Source: Isoetes taiwanensis (taxonomy: Eukaryota > Streptophyta > Lycopodiopsida > Isoetales > Isoetaceae). Taken from it: DNA of 64,000 bases. The notes below the pieces were generated by a model. That model did not search any database. It was not told where the DNA came from and saw nothing but the letters and a program-made list of their open reading frames with translations. Position numbers and translations under genes: made by a program. The stretch covers positions 1-64,000 of the forward strand of contig JAJEKV010000473.1 in NCBI GenBank assembly GCA_021234155.1. The letters are read 5' to 3'. Shown here piece after piece: positions 33,036 to 43,432 of this stretch (its first letter is position 1; the number at the start of each line of letters is the position of its first letter).

Positions 33036-34658
33036 CTATTTCCGCAGTAGAATTTGATATGGGACTGTGGACTTCACCCCTAGTGCTCGTACCAAGAAGG
33101 CTTTCTGCACCTGCTCCAAGTCATTCCAAGTAGCGAGGGATACTACTGGGCCCCATACTTCAACCCCGTATAAAAGGACAGGCTCCACTAAGACTTTGAA
33201 CAGGTGTGACTGATGGGTCCAATCATACAACTCCGCTCTATGACTATTGTTTTGCATTGCATATAGTGCTTTCCAGCCCCGCCAGTAACTTCGTAGAGCC
33301 GTATGGATGTGTCCCGGTGCATAGTAGACGGAAACTCCACTCCCAAATATTTGTATGTGGATGCTACTTCCACATTCGCCGCCCTCGATAGCGGAAGGAG
33401 GGATCCTCGGGCCGTCGTGAAGATGATATGAAAACCACCTTAGTCTTGGCCAAGTTGACGCCGCATATCGGGCCGCTTGGCAAAATGTGTCCGTGGCATC
33501 GAGATGTCGTTGCATGTCTGGCTGGCGTGTAAGCTAGAGGTCCACGTCATCAGCATATATTAACCGCTTGATGATCCGGTAGAGAAGGTGAGCCCCGCCG
33601 CCCCCATTATCGCAAGCCGCGACTCTCCAATTGATCAATGTAAAGCCCAAACAATGTTGGGGAGAGAGGGCATCCCCGGCGAACCCCGATACTACTATCA
33701 AATGGTTGGCTTGTCGGGTTGCAACCGACCCGAGCATCTTTCATAAAGCTCGCATTAATCGCATTACGCAAATCTATGGAACCCCTACCGCCTTAATCTT
33801 GCCCATAGTTTTTCCCGAGGCGCGGTGTCAAATGCCTTTGTAAAATCCACGAAGCAACAATATAGATCCCGACGGTTCTCCTGTCTTCAACCGAGCTCGC
33901 AATGTGAAGATGTGGTCAATGGTTGAGTGTCGGGTCTGAATCCCCGCCGGGTGAGGGCCGTATCTCACGCTTGCCTACGCCCAGCCCGTCAACCGCCGCT
34001 TTCGAGAATCCCGGCAGCAATTTTGCAAACACCGAATCGACCATGATTGTTCGGTAATTACCGGCAAAGGCGGGTCACCCGCCTTATAGATGGGAACAAC
34101 TCGCTATTGGTCCCTTTGCATCGGGAAGCCTTTCTCGTAATGCCTTGTTGAACAAGGCGGTTAGCACGGTATTATGGACGGCCCCGCCCACTTAAGCAAT
34201 TCGCCCCGCATGCCATCCGTGTCAGGGGCTTTCCCATTGGCAAGAGACGTAAGCCTTGTTCCACGCCCGAATGCGGATTTCCAAAGACCGGGCCTTCTTG
34301 GGGGTAATGCCGCATGTGCACCACGAGGGTCGTGATAGCTGTTGCAAGTATTGCCTCCACCGCCGGGAGTGATGTTCCCGTGGGTGCATCTGCGGCTTTC
34401 TAAGAACCCTTCGCCGGAAGGTCCCGGGTGACGTTCGGGGAGATAAAACATTTCCCTTTGATGTGCCGCAATGTACCTGGCTTTCTTAGCTTTAAGGAAG
34501 ACGCGTAATCGCCCGACCGCATGTGGGCGAAGCGAGGGTTCGTGGACTTGGCGGAGCCGGCGTTTGTGTTCCTTGCACTCGTGCATCAAACCATTGATTA
34601 CGTGGGAAGGTTGTGTTCTCGGAGGTCCGTCGCGGCGGGGCGGCTTATCCCAAAGCAT
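33036..34658 (-). pseudogene. LINE reverse transcriptase, heavily frameshifted
   Basis: The frame 34658-34161 ends with SLANGKAPDTDGMRGELLKW, the start of a LINE reverse transcriptase. About 33720-33640 reads GVRRGCPLSPTLFGLYI, where Q is almost always found for the second R. 33560-33530 carries YADDVDLQLT, the active site. 33515-33036 covers the thumb (EVASTYKYLGVEF, then RAELYDWTHQSHLFK). Frame changes are frequent exactly where CAG/CTG triplets would be expected, so part of the damage may be consensus error. Confidence 0.8.
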
Positions 34659-34673
34659 CTCTCTGCCAAGATC

Positions 34674-35139
34674 CTAAGCACATCGGTCACCGGCCGTCAT
34701 TTGCTCTAGTGTAGGATATTGCAAAATTTCTGCCAGGTCATCTATAAGCATCTGGGCATAAGCCCCCGCATGTTCATAATCCAATCGCAGCTGAGGCATG
34801 TGTGGAGCTGTGGCACAGGGGGTTCGCACGACCTGCCAAGCCAACTTCAAGTAAAGTGGTAAGTGGTCTGAGTCGATCTCTTCATCCCTATTAGTTGTTC
34901 CCACCTGGAAGTGCTTGACGACATGCATATCCTGCTCAGGCACCAGCACATAGTCCACCACACTAGATCCTCCCCCCTGGTTTTCCTGTCTACAAGTGCT
35001 CTTGCGGGTGGACGGCCACTGTGCCAGTCCATTGCAGATTACCAGGTCAAAGATACCACAGAGCAAAAGCAATTGTCTACCATAGCGTGTGACCTGATTG
35101 TCATCTGATGTCCGTGGCCAAGCTGCTTCTGCAAGCAAC
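34674..35139 (-). pseudogene. LINE endonuclease domain, C-terminal part
   Basis: About 153 codons fused in frame to the end of the gypsy pol frame. RTSDDNQVTRYGRQLLLLCG, SSVVDYVLVPEQDMHVVKHF and DSDHLPLYLKL are the closing motifs of the exonuclease-endonuclease-phosphatase fold that nicks target DNA. The fusion to gypsy pol is a chance of insertion, not a real chimeric protein. Confidence 0.85.
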
Positions 35140-37475
35140 TCAAAAGACTCTTGGCAATCTGATGACCATGTGACAGGAACATACTTGCTCTCAGATTTGG
35201 AAATCCTGCCTATTCTTGTCAGCTTAGAAATGGGACTTATAATGTGAGCAAAATTAGGAATATACATCCTAAGAAAACTAGTCATGCCAATAAAACTTTT
35301 GACCTGCTTCAGGTTTTTGGGACGCGCCAGCTTTTTGAGGGCTTCAACTTTTTCTTGTGCTACTTGTATGCCATTGTTGGATACCTCATGTCCCAAAAGT
35401 TGGCCTTTGGATGCAAAGAAAATACATTTCTTTGGGTTAAGGTTGACTCCAGATTCCCTACACAAAGAACATATTTTTGCCCGCAATTCCAAATGATTAG
35501 TAGGGCGAGAACCTAAACAAAGGTCATCCAAATAAACCTTGAATTCCTGAGGAGACATGGGCCTAAAAATAACATCCATAGCCCTCTGAAAAGTAGCAGG
35601 TGCATTCATTAGTCCAAAAGGCATTCTTTTCATTGCATAAGTTCCCCAAGGGGTAATAAAAGAGGTCTTGGGTTGGTCTTCTTCCTTAATGCCAATTTGA
35701 TTAAACCCTGAAAATCCATCTAAAAATGAGTATACCTCTTTCCCTGCTACAGCATATAAGATTTCTTCCAGAAAAGGCAAAGGGTAGCAATCCTTGATGG
35801 TGGCTTTGTTGAGATCTCGATAATCAATACAGATCCTTAAGGCACCACTTTTTTTCTCTATAGGTACAATGCAAGACACCCATTCTGGATTAATAATTTC
35901 AATAATAACACCTGCATCTAGCATTTTATCCAACTCATCTTTAATCAGTCCCATCAATGAAGCATTAATTCTCCTCAATTTTTGAAAAACAGGTTTACAT
36001 CCTTCCTTAATCTTGATTTCAAATTGGCATACCTCTGCTTTAATTCCAGTAAGTTCAGAATAATCCCAAGCAAACACATCCTTCCTTTCTTCAAAGAACA
36101 TTTGTATATTATCCCTATTTTGGTATTCAATAAGATCTCCAACAAACAGGGTTCTAGTTTTACCATTTTTTGTAATGGTGATCTCTTCAGTATCCTTTTC
36201 TTCTGATGCATTAATGGTTAGAATAGGACAAAGAGCTTTTACCTCACTAGCATCAAGGTCTTCCTCTGGAATAGCTCCTTCAGTTAGGTGTGCCATGAGA
36301 GTTTCCCTGCATAAGGTATCAGCTTCCACATTTTCTTCCCTTGGTATGTGAGTAATCTCCCATGAAGCAAAACTTGAAAGCACTCCCATCACTTGGTTTT
36401 TCAAGAGCTCCATGTCTGCATTTTTTGTTTGGTAATCTCCTGAAACTTGTCTACAAATTAATTGTGAGTCACCAAAAATATGAATGTTGGCAATGTCCAT
36501 AGCTTTGGCTTCCTGAAGTCCTGCAATCAAAGCCTTATATTCTGCTACATTAGAGGTAATTTGGGGGAAGATCCTCCCTACTTTAGCTAAGAGTTTATGA
36601 GAGGAATCTTTTAGGATAGCAGCAGATGACGCAATATTTAGCCTTTTAGAAATACCTCCATCAAACCATAAAAATCCTGATGGTCCTTGTTTACTGGGAA
36701 GTGCACATTCCATGATGAGAGGAACTGTTTCACATTTCCTTGGTCTTGCATTTTGTATTCTGTAAAATCCCAAAGGTTCTTCAATTAGCATTTCCTTAAT
36801 AAAATTTACCTCCTCATTAGAGCCATAGGAGCCATCTTGATTATAGATTGTGGCGGTCTGAGAGCCATTGGAGATGGTACATCTCCCTTGAGACCAAATT
36901 GGTCTAGCATCCACAGTAGCTAACCACCTTCTTCCTAAAAGTAAATCATAAATATCAGACTCATCCCCTATGTCTTCAAAAGCCACCACAATAAAGTTGG
37001 CAGCTACAATTATACCCCTCAGATTAACAGGCACTTTAGTTACCACACCAATGGGAGTGATCTTAGCATTATAAAAGGATCTCAATAGTACAGAAGCTTT
37101 CTTGTCCACCTCGAAACCACATTTCTTCATAACATGATATGGCATAATATTTAGGGGGGATCCCCCATCAAGTAACACATTTGAAAAGGTATAACCTCCT
37201 AAAGTAGCTGAGCATATGAATGCACCAGGGTCTTCTTCATTCTGTGCTAGGACAAGGTTAGTGGCATCAGTAAAATTCACACAAGCATTTAATGCCTCGC
37301 CATTAGTTTGTTGAAGTACCCTTTTTCTATAGCTAGGTGCAATTTTTAATAAGGTAAAAAGATCCACACTCACCTTGGAATTTTTAAGCAAAACATCAAC
37401 CTCATCAAAGTCTTGATCTTTCTTACCATATTTTTGCTGAGGAGGTGGAGCTATGGTTTGAGCAGGTGATTCCAC
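35140..37475 (-). pseudogene. Copy B pol: protease, extra RNase H, reverse transcriptase
   Basis: One long open frame, about 780 residues up to the LINE. The protease motif LLDGGSPLNIMP has its Asp at residue 103; the DGGS form is typical of some plant gypsy lineages. An RNase H-like domain spans about 268-392: LWFDGGISKR (Asp272), NVAEYKALIAGL (Glu312), IFGDSQLICRQ (Asp336), IPREENVEADTL (Asp386), so all four acids are present. Reverse transcriptase spans about 465-780: ICIDYRDLNKATI, SFLDGFSGF (Asp586), MPFGLMNAPATFQRAM and VYLDD (650/651). The usual order puts RNase H after reverse transcriptase. No stop in 2.3 kb shows recent activity. Confidence 0.92.
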
Positions 37476-37649
37476 TAGTCTACAGGTGGTGAAGGCCTGG
37501 CAGTAAAATGCCTACTTGGTTCAGCATGTACTTGAGCTTCATTCATACTTCTAGTTTGCACCACCATAACTTCTTCAGATCTAGGAACTTCTGTAGCTTG
37601 AATAAACCTTATAGAGGTGCTTGGTTCAGCAAATCTCACGGGGTTTAGA

Positions 37650-38764
37650 CTCGGTCTCTTCTCTTTTTTCCCCGCTTAGCAAAATATTCCTTAACAAAGA
37701 CACCTAGCATCAAGATGGCCAACCTCTTTACAAAAGAACAAACAGACATTCCTTTCCAAAGTGACCTTTTCTATTACATTTGGGGCACACTTGCCAATAG
37801 CATATTTCTGATGGGTGAGAATTCCTATTGCAATGAATACATTCAGGTAAGTTTTTACTGTTCTTTGCAGCCTTGAGTTCAACCCGGTTGTTTGGTTATT
37901 TCGCTAGAGCTTCAAGAACTTTTGATAAATCTGACTTCACCTCGCGCAACCCGAGAACTTGCCTCCTTATCCTTAGATTTCTTCTTTTCTTTCTCAGTAT
38001 GGCATAAATGGGAATAGAGGGTGGTGATCATAGTGTGCATCAAGAGCCTCGTGGATAGAATGGGTCATGATTGTGATGAGGAACATAATGCTTGTCAAGG
38101 CAAGGTAGAGAGCATCCGAAAGTTAAATCGCTGGTTTTGGCAAAGACTTTGTATATGGAATCAAACCCTTCAAAGCAGCCTTGAATCTTGAGCAACTTCC
38201 TTTGGATATCGGGTCTTCTTTCCGCACCATTAATGAAAGCAAATGACTAAAAACAGAGTTGGGATGGTAACTTGTGCTCTTTGACACCTGCTCATAAATG
38301 TACTAAACCTCTCCTTGTCTTTGGTTCACACACTCTCTCCTGCAGATAGAAAAACCTTGCAATTCATTAACCAAATCTTTTGGAGCAGCTAGCTTACCAA
38401 ATCTATCCAGAAACTTCTTGACAAGTTCATCCCATGAAGTGGTGCCCATTAACTTTTCATAAGTTAACCAAGCACCAGCCTCACTTTCTTCTTTGAAACA
38501 TTTTTCAAACTCTGAGAGCTTGCAGCCCTTCTTGAAGCCATAGTCTCTGTAATAATCCTCAAATATTCTCAAGAAGTTGTTAGCACTCATACTGGAATCA
38601 AAAGTAGGCAAAGGAACAGGGACATTCAATTCAAATTGATAGGGCATGTTCTGAAGTAGGCTACTTGAGAAACTTGAATACAATGGCCTTTCTCTGCAAA
38701 GATCTGATGCATCAATATCTTCTACTGGTTCTTGTTCTGCTGGAAATTTTTGTTTTGGAGCCAT
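37650..38764 (-). pseudogene. Copy B gag with zinc knuckles
   Basis: Gag starts at ATG 38764-38762 (MAPKQKFPAEQEPVEDID). The frame to 38303 includes LPTFDSSMSANNFLRIFEDY and KEESEAGAWLTYEKLMGTTS, matching copy A. Zinc-knuckle text lies at 37691-37882 and continues in another frame. The part 37650-38300 differs from copy A mostly at CAG/CTG triplets (CTG read as CGG, CCG or CG), which breaks the frame. This damage may be technical. Confidence 0.82.
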
Positions 38765-38805
38765 GAGTTCAGAGATCCAGGAAGATCTCGGTAGAATCTC
38801 CAAGA

Positions 38806-40699
38806 TGTTGACCCTCAATCTGGATTAGAGAGTCAAACACAAGAATCCAACTTGAGTTTTTACTCAAGTTGGGGTTAGAACCTCCAGATCACTTAAGGCG
38901 ATCAATCTACACAAGAATTTTTCAAAGAAAAAGCTCAGTTACAGAGTTCTCATACCTTTCCCAATTCTGGAATTTGGACCCTTTACTCAAATCGGTACAG
39001 ATCCCATATGCAGATTGATTTTCAAGGTCAGATGACTGTGACTTGTTCAGGAAAGTTGTAGGCGAGTAGGGGTAAAGATCTTGACCAAGTCTGAATTCTA
39101 ATTTGTAAGATATTCGATCTCAAAGTTGGGTCAAATTTTGGTCAATACCAGTCAAAACTGAAAACAGAGCTCAGAGTTTTATAACTTGAGTTGTAGGTTG
39201 AAATTTGAGGAAATTCCAAAACTAAGATGCTATTTAGACTTCAAAGGTAAGGTGCATGCTGTCAAATCATGATTTGAATCACTAAAACTATTTTTTTGGC
39301 ACTTTTTTGTGGATCTCAGTCTAAATTTGTATCGCATTTAATGCAAAAAATGGTGACTTGAGTTTGGAATGGATATTTTTCGAGATTTTTGTGCACACAG
39401 GTGCAAATAAGATGGGAGATGAAGTGCAGATGATCATATGCAGGAAAATATAAGGGAATCTTTTACTGTAAAAATGTTTGTGATGCAAAAATACTAAAGG
39501 ATTATGACAGTAAACTTTTTGAACACTTGGCAATCAATTTTCATTGATATGAAGGTAATACAGGGTGAATGAGAATCTCAGGCACATAGATCAATCAATA
39601 ATGTAGTTTAGGAGGTCAATAATAATATCAAATCAATAATATCAGTCCAATCTTCTCAGATTAAACTGTGGAACACTCAGAGACTTCAAGAACGTCTTCG
39701 GGATCATGCTCAAAGATGTATCAATGTCGAGGTTTGATGCGCCCGGCCTTGAAAAACTTCACAATGATCCCCAGGTATATATGTTCAGATTTAATGATTC
39801 CGGCATCTTAGTGCTTAGATTTAGGCTTAATATGATGCTTAAGAGCAGGAGTCCAGATTTAGGCAGTTTTTAAAGCTTAAGAATTCGATTCCGGCGTGAT
39901 TTAAGCTTATTTCCAGATTTAGGTCGAAAGAGTATTTGTATTTTTCGAGAATTCGATAGCGATCTTGGACCCAGATTTCGCGGAGGTATAAACCCGGAAT
40001 ATGCCGTATTTTATAATTTTGAGAAGCCTGGCCATGGTTTTAAAAGGTCACTCGTGAGATAATTTAAGAATTGAATCACCTAGGCAATAGCAACCCTAAT
40101 TTTTTGGGAATATGCCAAGTTTGGGCATCATAGTGAGGAATATTCCATAGGGTAGTCATACAACATGGCTTCTTATGGCACAATAGTAGATGAGCATAGG
40201 GGTACAAAAGGTGGCAAGAAGAATTAGGCTAAGAGAATTTACAAAAATATGGCATAGGAAGTAGAAAGGGAGAAAGAGGGGGTAAAAGATATGGAGGGGC
40301 AATGGTGAGAATGACTTATGGAAGAATAAGGATGCATTGAAAAGAAGAAATTAGGCAAGGTATGGTAGGGTATGCAAGAGTGAGCAAAAGGGAAATAAGT
40401 TTAGGGAAAAATGGCTAGGAGATTTCAAAGAGATGGAACTAGAGTGTAAACATGGGTAAAAATGGCCTAGGGGTGGAATCAAGTACCATGGGGTCTTCCA
40501 AACTCTAACTTCCAATCTTCAAAAAACATCTTCCAATCTTCTTTAACCCAGCACCTCTTTGACTAGCTTTGACCTCAAATGAAGTATTCCTTATGAGAGT
40601 TGACCTTGAAGATAAGTGTCCTTTGACCTTCATACCAATGTTGACTACCAAGTTTTCCCTTGACTTAGCCTTCCTGTATGTTGCCCTTTGGGGGCAACA
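38806..40699 (-). mobile_element. 5' LTR of gypsy copy B
   Basis: 1894 bp, TG...CA ends, followed by the TSD CAAGA at 40700-40704. It is nearly identical to the 3' LTR except for small indels and a cluster of changes at about 39695-39980 that mostly affect CAG/CTG triplets. The gag start lies about 42 bp inside it. Confidence 0.92.
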
Positions 40700-40704
40700 C
40701 AAGA

Positions 40705-41100
40705 GTTCCTTCCGAAGAGGCTCAAGAGAAAATGCTAATTTTTTGTACTTTATATAAAGTTATATACATTGTCACATGCGTTGTAGACCTTCAATTCTGT
40801 TGATGTTACAATAAACAAAAGTGCTATCTACTTATTTAAAATTCGTTCTTTGTTTGTTTGCAGATCCTTGCTAGAGTTGTTTAATATGAAAGATTCTTGT
40901 GTGGGTTTGAAATGGGTCTATGAGCTTGATTAATAATTTGTTGAAATTTTTGGACCCAGAGCTACATTTTTCTACTCATTCTTTGCAAGATTATTATATT
41001 TTTGTATAAAAACAATATGTAATTAATCAAAATCCTATGCGATAAGCCAAACAAAATACATCTACTTAACTTACTAAAAGACTTCAACATAGATAATATG
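40705..41100 (+). other. Right-hand part of the gene fragment interrupted by copy B
   Basis: Continues the frame from 27579 (VPSEEAQEKMLIFCTLYK to about 40758). A possible last exon follows a TTGTTTGCAG acceptor near 40862 and reads SLLELFNMKDSCVGLKWVYE, ending at TAA about 40934. The rest is AT-rich and could be a 3' UTR. The intron donor is not clear. The family is unknown. Confidence 0.3.
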
Positions 41101-41360
41101 AATTAGAATTAGAATTAGAATTATTGTCCCTAGTGCCCTGAGGCTCCTGGACTGATGTAGCATGGGCGAGCTCCCAGAGGGTGCTACTAGCGCAACACAC
41201 TGATACAGTGTAGCCCTTTCAGAGAGCTTTTCTTATTATTATTGATACTGGCACCCCGCTTATAATCGGCATCATGGCCGCGCGGTGGTGCGTCGCTATC
41301 TTCAGCTTTTAGCTGAGCTCTTTTCGGGCCTTAATGTCCCACCTTTTCTGATGGTTCATA

Positions 41361-41597
41361 TTATAAGCCCTCTTTCCTTGTGCACTTAGTTGTCATTTCC
41401 CTGATTGCATCTGCCATATCTTTTATTGTGTCTCTTCTTGTCATTAAGATGTGGACTGGCTGTCCCCATCTTATATTCCTGTACTTGCTTCTGATGTCTC
41501 CGTACACTGTGCATTCGTTGAGCATGTGGCTCTCGTCTTCCACTGTCCCTATGTTACAAATCCTGCAGATCCAATTTCTCTTTCCACTTTTCTCCAC
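41361..41597 (-). pseudogene. LINE C-terminal Cys/His finger region
   Basis: 78 codons. CRICNIGTVEDESHMLNEC is the C-x2-C...H-x4-C finger, followed by GQPVHILMTRRDTIKDMADA. It is related to the finger in the LINE at 32149-35139 but clearly diverged, so they are different families or old copies. Confidence 0.85.
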
Positions 41598-41887
41598 CTG
41601 TCCCTCTAAATTCTTAGATCATGGCTCCCCATTCTAAATCTTGCCAAAGTGTCCCTTCTTGTTTTCCATATTAGGTTGTCCCTATACATCGGTTGTCCTA
41701 TCTGTTGCTCGGGTTGAAGATTGTTGTTAGCCATAGTGTTTTGGGGCCGCTATGTTTTTGTAGCCATGCTTTCATTGCTATTTCGGCCCAGTCTTCATTC
41801 CATTTTTCTTCATTTACCAGGTCGCCCAGGTTTAGTCCCATCTCTCTCGTCCACACTGCCACCTCCCTGAACCACCCGTTGCATGTG

Positions 41888-42167
41888 GGTCAAAGCATGG
41901 AGGTGGGGGACACTTTTTGTGTCAGCGACACATGGTGCTTAGGGGGTGCTTTCCGGAGCTATTTTCTTTGTATTTTAAAAAAATAATTTTCTTTTCTTTT
42001 TTTGATATTTTTCCCTGAAACGCATTCATATTACGCCTTGGAATACAAAATTTCAGCTTCATCGGAGTTATAGAAAAAAAGATAAAAATAAGTAAAATTT
42101 CCCGCATTAGGTGCTTAGGGGGTGCTTGGCTGGCGCAAAAATGCCCCCCCAGCTCCATGCTTTGACC
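41888..42167. mobile_element. 280-bp MITE-like element inside the LINE
   Basis: The left end starts GGTCAAAGCATGGAGGTGGG. The right end, read inward, starts GGTCAAAGCATGGAGCTGGG, and similarity continues imperfectly for about 45 bp. CATGTG is duplicated at 41882-41887 and 42168-42173. The LINE protein text resumes on both sides, which confirms the borders. GGTGCTTAGGGGGTGCTT is also directly repeated inside (about 41936 and 42111). It has no coding capacity. The superfamily is unclear. Confidence 0.82.
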
Positions 42168-42173
42168 CATGTG

Positions 42174-42843
42174 ATGATATGTGACTTGGCCGATTCGCTG
42201 ACTGCGATTGTTGATAGCTTCCCAGCATGATCACCCTTGTTATCTTTCATCAAATATCTGACGGTCCTCTCCCATGCCTTTACCTCCGTTGGTTTCTGGC
42301 ATGTCTCATATACCATGGTTGTCAAAGGTGTATTTGCCCGTACTCTGAATTCTTGTCTATGCCATTGCCTAAAGATCCCTTCTTGCTTATCCCATTTCTT
42401 GTCTGATAGGCCGGATCCCCATGCCTCTGATCCATATAGCTGTGTTGGCGCAACTATCGTATTAAACAGATAACACTTGATCTCCCAGTCAACTATTCTG
42501 CTTCTATTACAGAAATTTTTCATACTAAAATAACTTCCAATGGCTGCCTGGAATCTGGCATCCGCCCCCCTGGACCAGTTGCCTTTGTCATGTGCACCAT
42601 ATCCTAGGTACTTGTATTCCGCCGCTTCTTTCAGTTCTGTCCCCATATATTTGAAAGGTATGTACCTATTCCTGGTGCCAAACGTGACTATTTTGGTTTT
42701 TTCTAGATTTACTGTTAGCTCTGTCTTTTCACATAATGCCTCTAGTAGCTCTAGTAACCTGCGCATACCCTTGCTCTTTGTAGCCATCATGCTTAAATCA
42801 TCTGCATATAGCATGATAGGTACCTTAGTGTCCCCCAGTGTGG
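42174..42843 (-). pseudogene. LINE reverse transcriptase, palm to thumb
   Basis: MLYADDLSMMATKSKGMRRL carries the YADD active site. LTVNLEKTKIVTFG and EYKYLGYGAHDKGNW are the following conserved LINE blocks, then LFNTIVAPTQLYGSEAWG. The listed frame runs into the MITE-like element, so its last 20 or so residues are not LINE. It copies element RNA at the target site. This copy is truncated and dead. Confidence 0.88.
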
Positions 42844-43432
42844 GGCGTCTGCATCCCCGTGATGAACCCTTATTTGATGTGCTTCCAGTTAAAGGGGTGC
42901 AATCAATTCATTGTGTGTCGTCAATAGACTCAAATGGCCCAACAAAGTTATTGTGCAGCCCTCTTACATGCTTTTGCAAGGCATGCATAAATTTTAATTG
43001 GCCTGCTTGTGAGAATGCTGACCATTGTGGCAGGTGGGAGTTGAGATATTGGGATATTGGAGATGGTGAGAATGAGGTGGAGGATTTATGGGCAAACAAC
43101 ATCGACAATATCGATGAGACACTGCAGACTGGTGATTATTTTGGAGCATTCACAGCTCCAGACAATCATGAAGGGGTCCCTTATTATATTCTCCAATGCA
43201 CAGAAGTGAAACATGCACTTGAAGCAGATACTATGGATAACTAGGGAAATTTCTTTTATAGTGGTAATGAGGTTATGACAGGTAACTAAGCTGATACCTG
43301 ACTGCCATCAGAAGTACAAGTTATTACTAAAAGGCAAGGTGGTTTTTGTCCATCCCAAGTCGGTAATAGGGGTGAGATTTGCATTAGACCCAGTCAAATA
43401 CAGGATAAAAGGTATTGCTTATGCATATGAAC
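42844..43432 (+). pseudogene. Unidentified Cys-rich gene fragment, first part
   Basis: The frame to 43244 reads DVLPVKGVQSIHCVSSIDSN, then SPLTCFCKACINFNWPACEN and ADHCGRWELRYWDIGDGENE, then YFGAFTAPDNHEGVPYYILQ. After two stops the frame continues HQKYKLLLKGKVVFVHPKSV and IGVRFALDPVKYRIKGIAYA up to the solo LTR. The Cys pattern CFCKAC...CENADHC suggests a zinc-binding module. It may be a transposon-borne protein, but no family is recognised. It resumes at 50769. Confidence 0.5.

Larger units (their letters stand above)
32149..35139 (-). mobile_element. 5'-truncated LINE inserted in copy B pol
   Basis: Minus-strand order: the end of an endonuclease domain (from 35139), reverse transcriptase (about 34300-33000), a C-terminal Cys/His finger (about 32550) and a 3' tail made of a TATTC-type pentamer repeat (32149-32172). 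The gypsy frame breaks at 35139 (about residue 781 of the 933-codon frame) and resumes at 32148. The 5' part of the LINE is missing and no clear TSD was found. A block from about 33420 to 34660 is nearly free of CAG/CTG and full of frameshifts. Confidence 0.9.
27585..40699 (-). mobile_element. Gypsy copy B, 13.1 kb with both LTRs, split by a LINE
   Basis: LTRs lie at 27585-29490 (3') and 38806-40699 (5'), both starting TGTTGACCCTCAA in plus orientation and ending GGGGCAACA. The 5-bp TSD CAAGA flanks the element at 27580-27584 and 40700-40704. Minus-strand order from the 5' LTR: gag with zinc knuckles, protease, extra RNase H, reverse transcriptase, degenerate RNase H, integrase, then a long non-coding 3' region with tandem repeats. 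The LINE at 32149-35139 splits pol. The lineage recalls the Tat group, but the RNase H position is unusual. Confidence 0.92.
41101..42843 (-). mobile_element. Second LINE fragment, 5'-truncated
   Basis: The reverse transcriptase from the active site onward starts near 42843 (LGDTKVPIMLYADDLSMMA) and runs to about 42174. After a 280-bp insertion it continues to the C-terminal finger CRICNIGTVEDESHMLNEC near 41540. The 3' tail is a TAATTC-type hexamer repeat (41101-41122). Both LINEs here end in short tandem repeats, not poly(A). The 5' end is cut inside the palm domain. No clear TSD is seen. Confidence 0.88.

Noticed and set aside
34674-37475. A single 933-residue protein with protease, RNase H, reverse transcriptase and endonuclease
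   Set aside because: The last 153 codons are the LINE endonuclease that happens to continue the gypsy frame after insertion. The gypsy text resumes at 32148.
42907-43108. Minus-strand 66-residue frame
   Set aside because: It is antisense to the Cys-rich gene fragment and has no domain of its own.
42540-43244. One 234-residue plus-strand gene
   Set aside because: Its first 100 codons are the antisense of the LINE reverse transcriptase; only the part from about 42844 looks like real protein.
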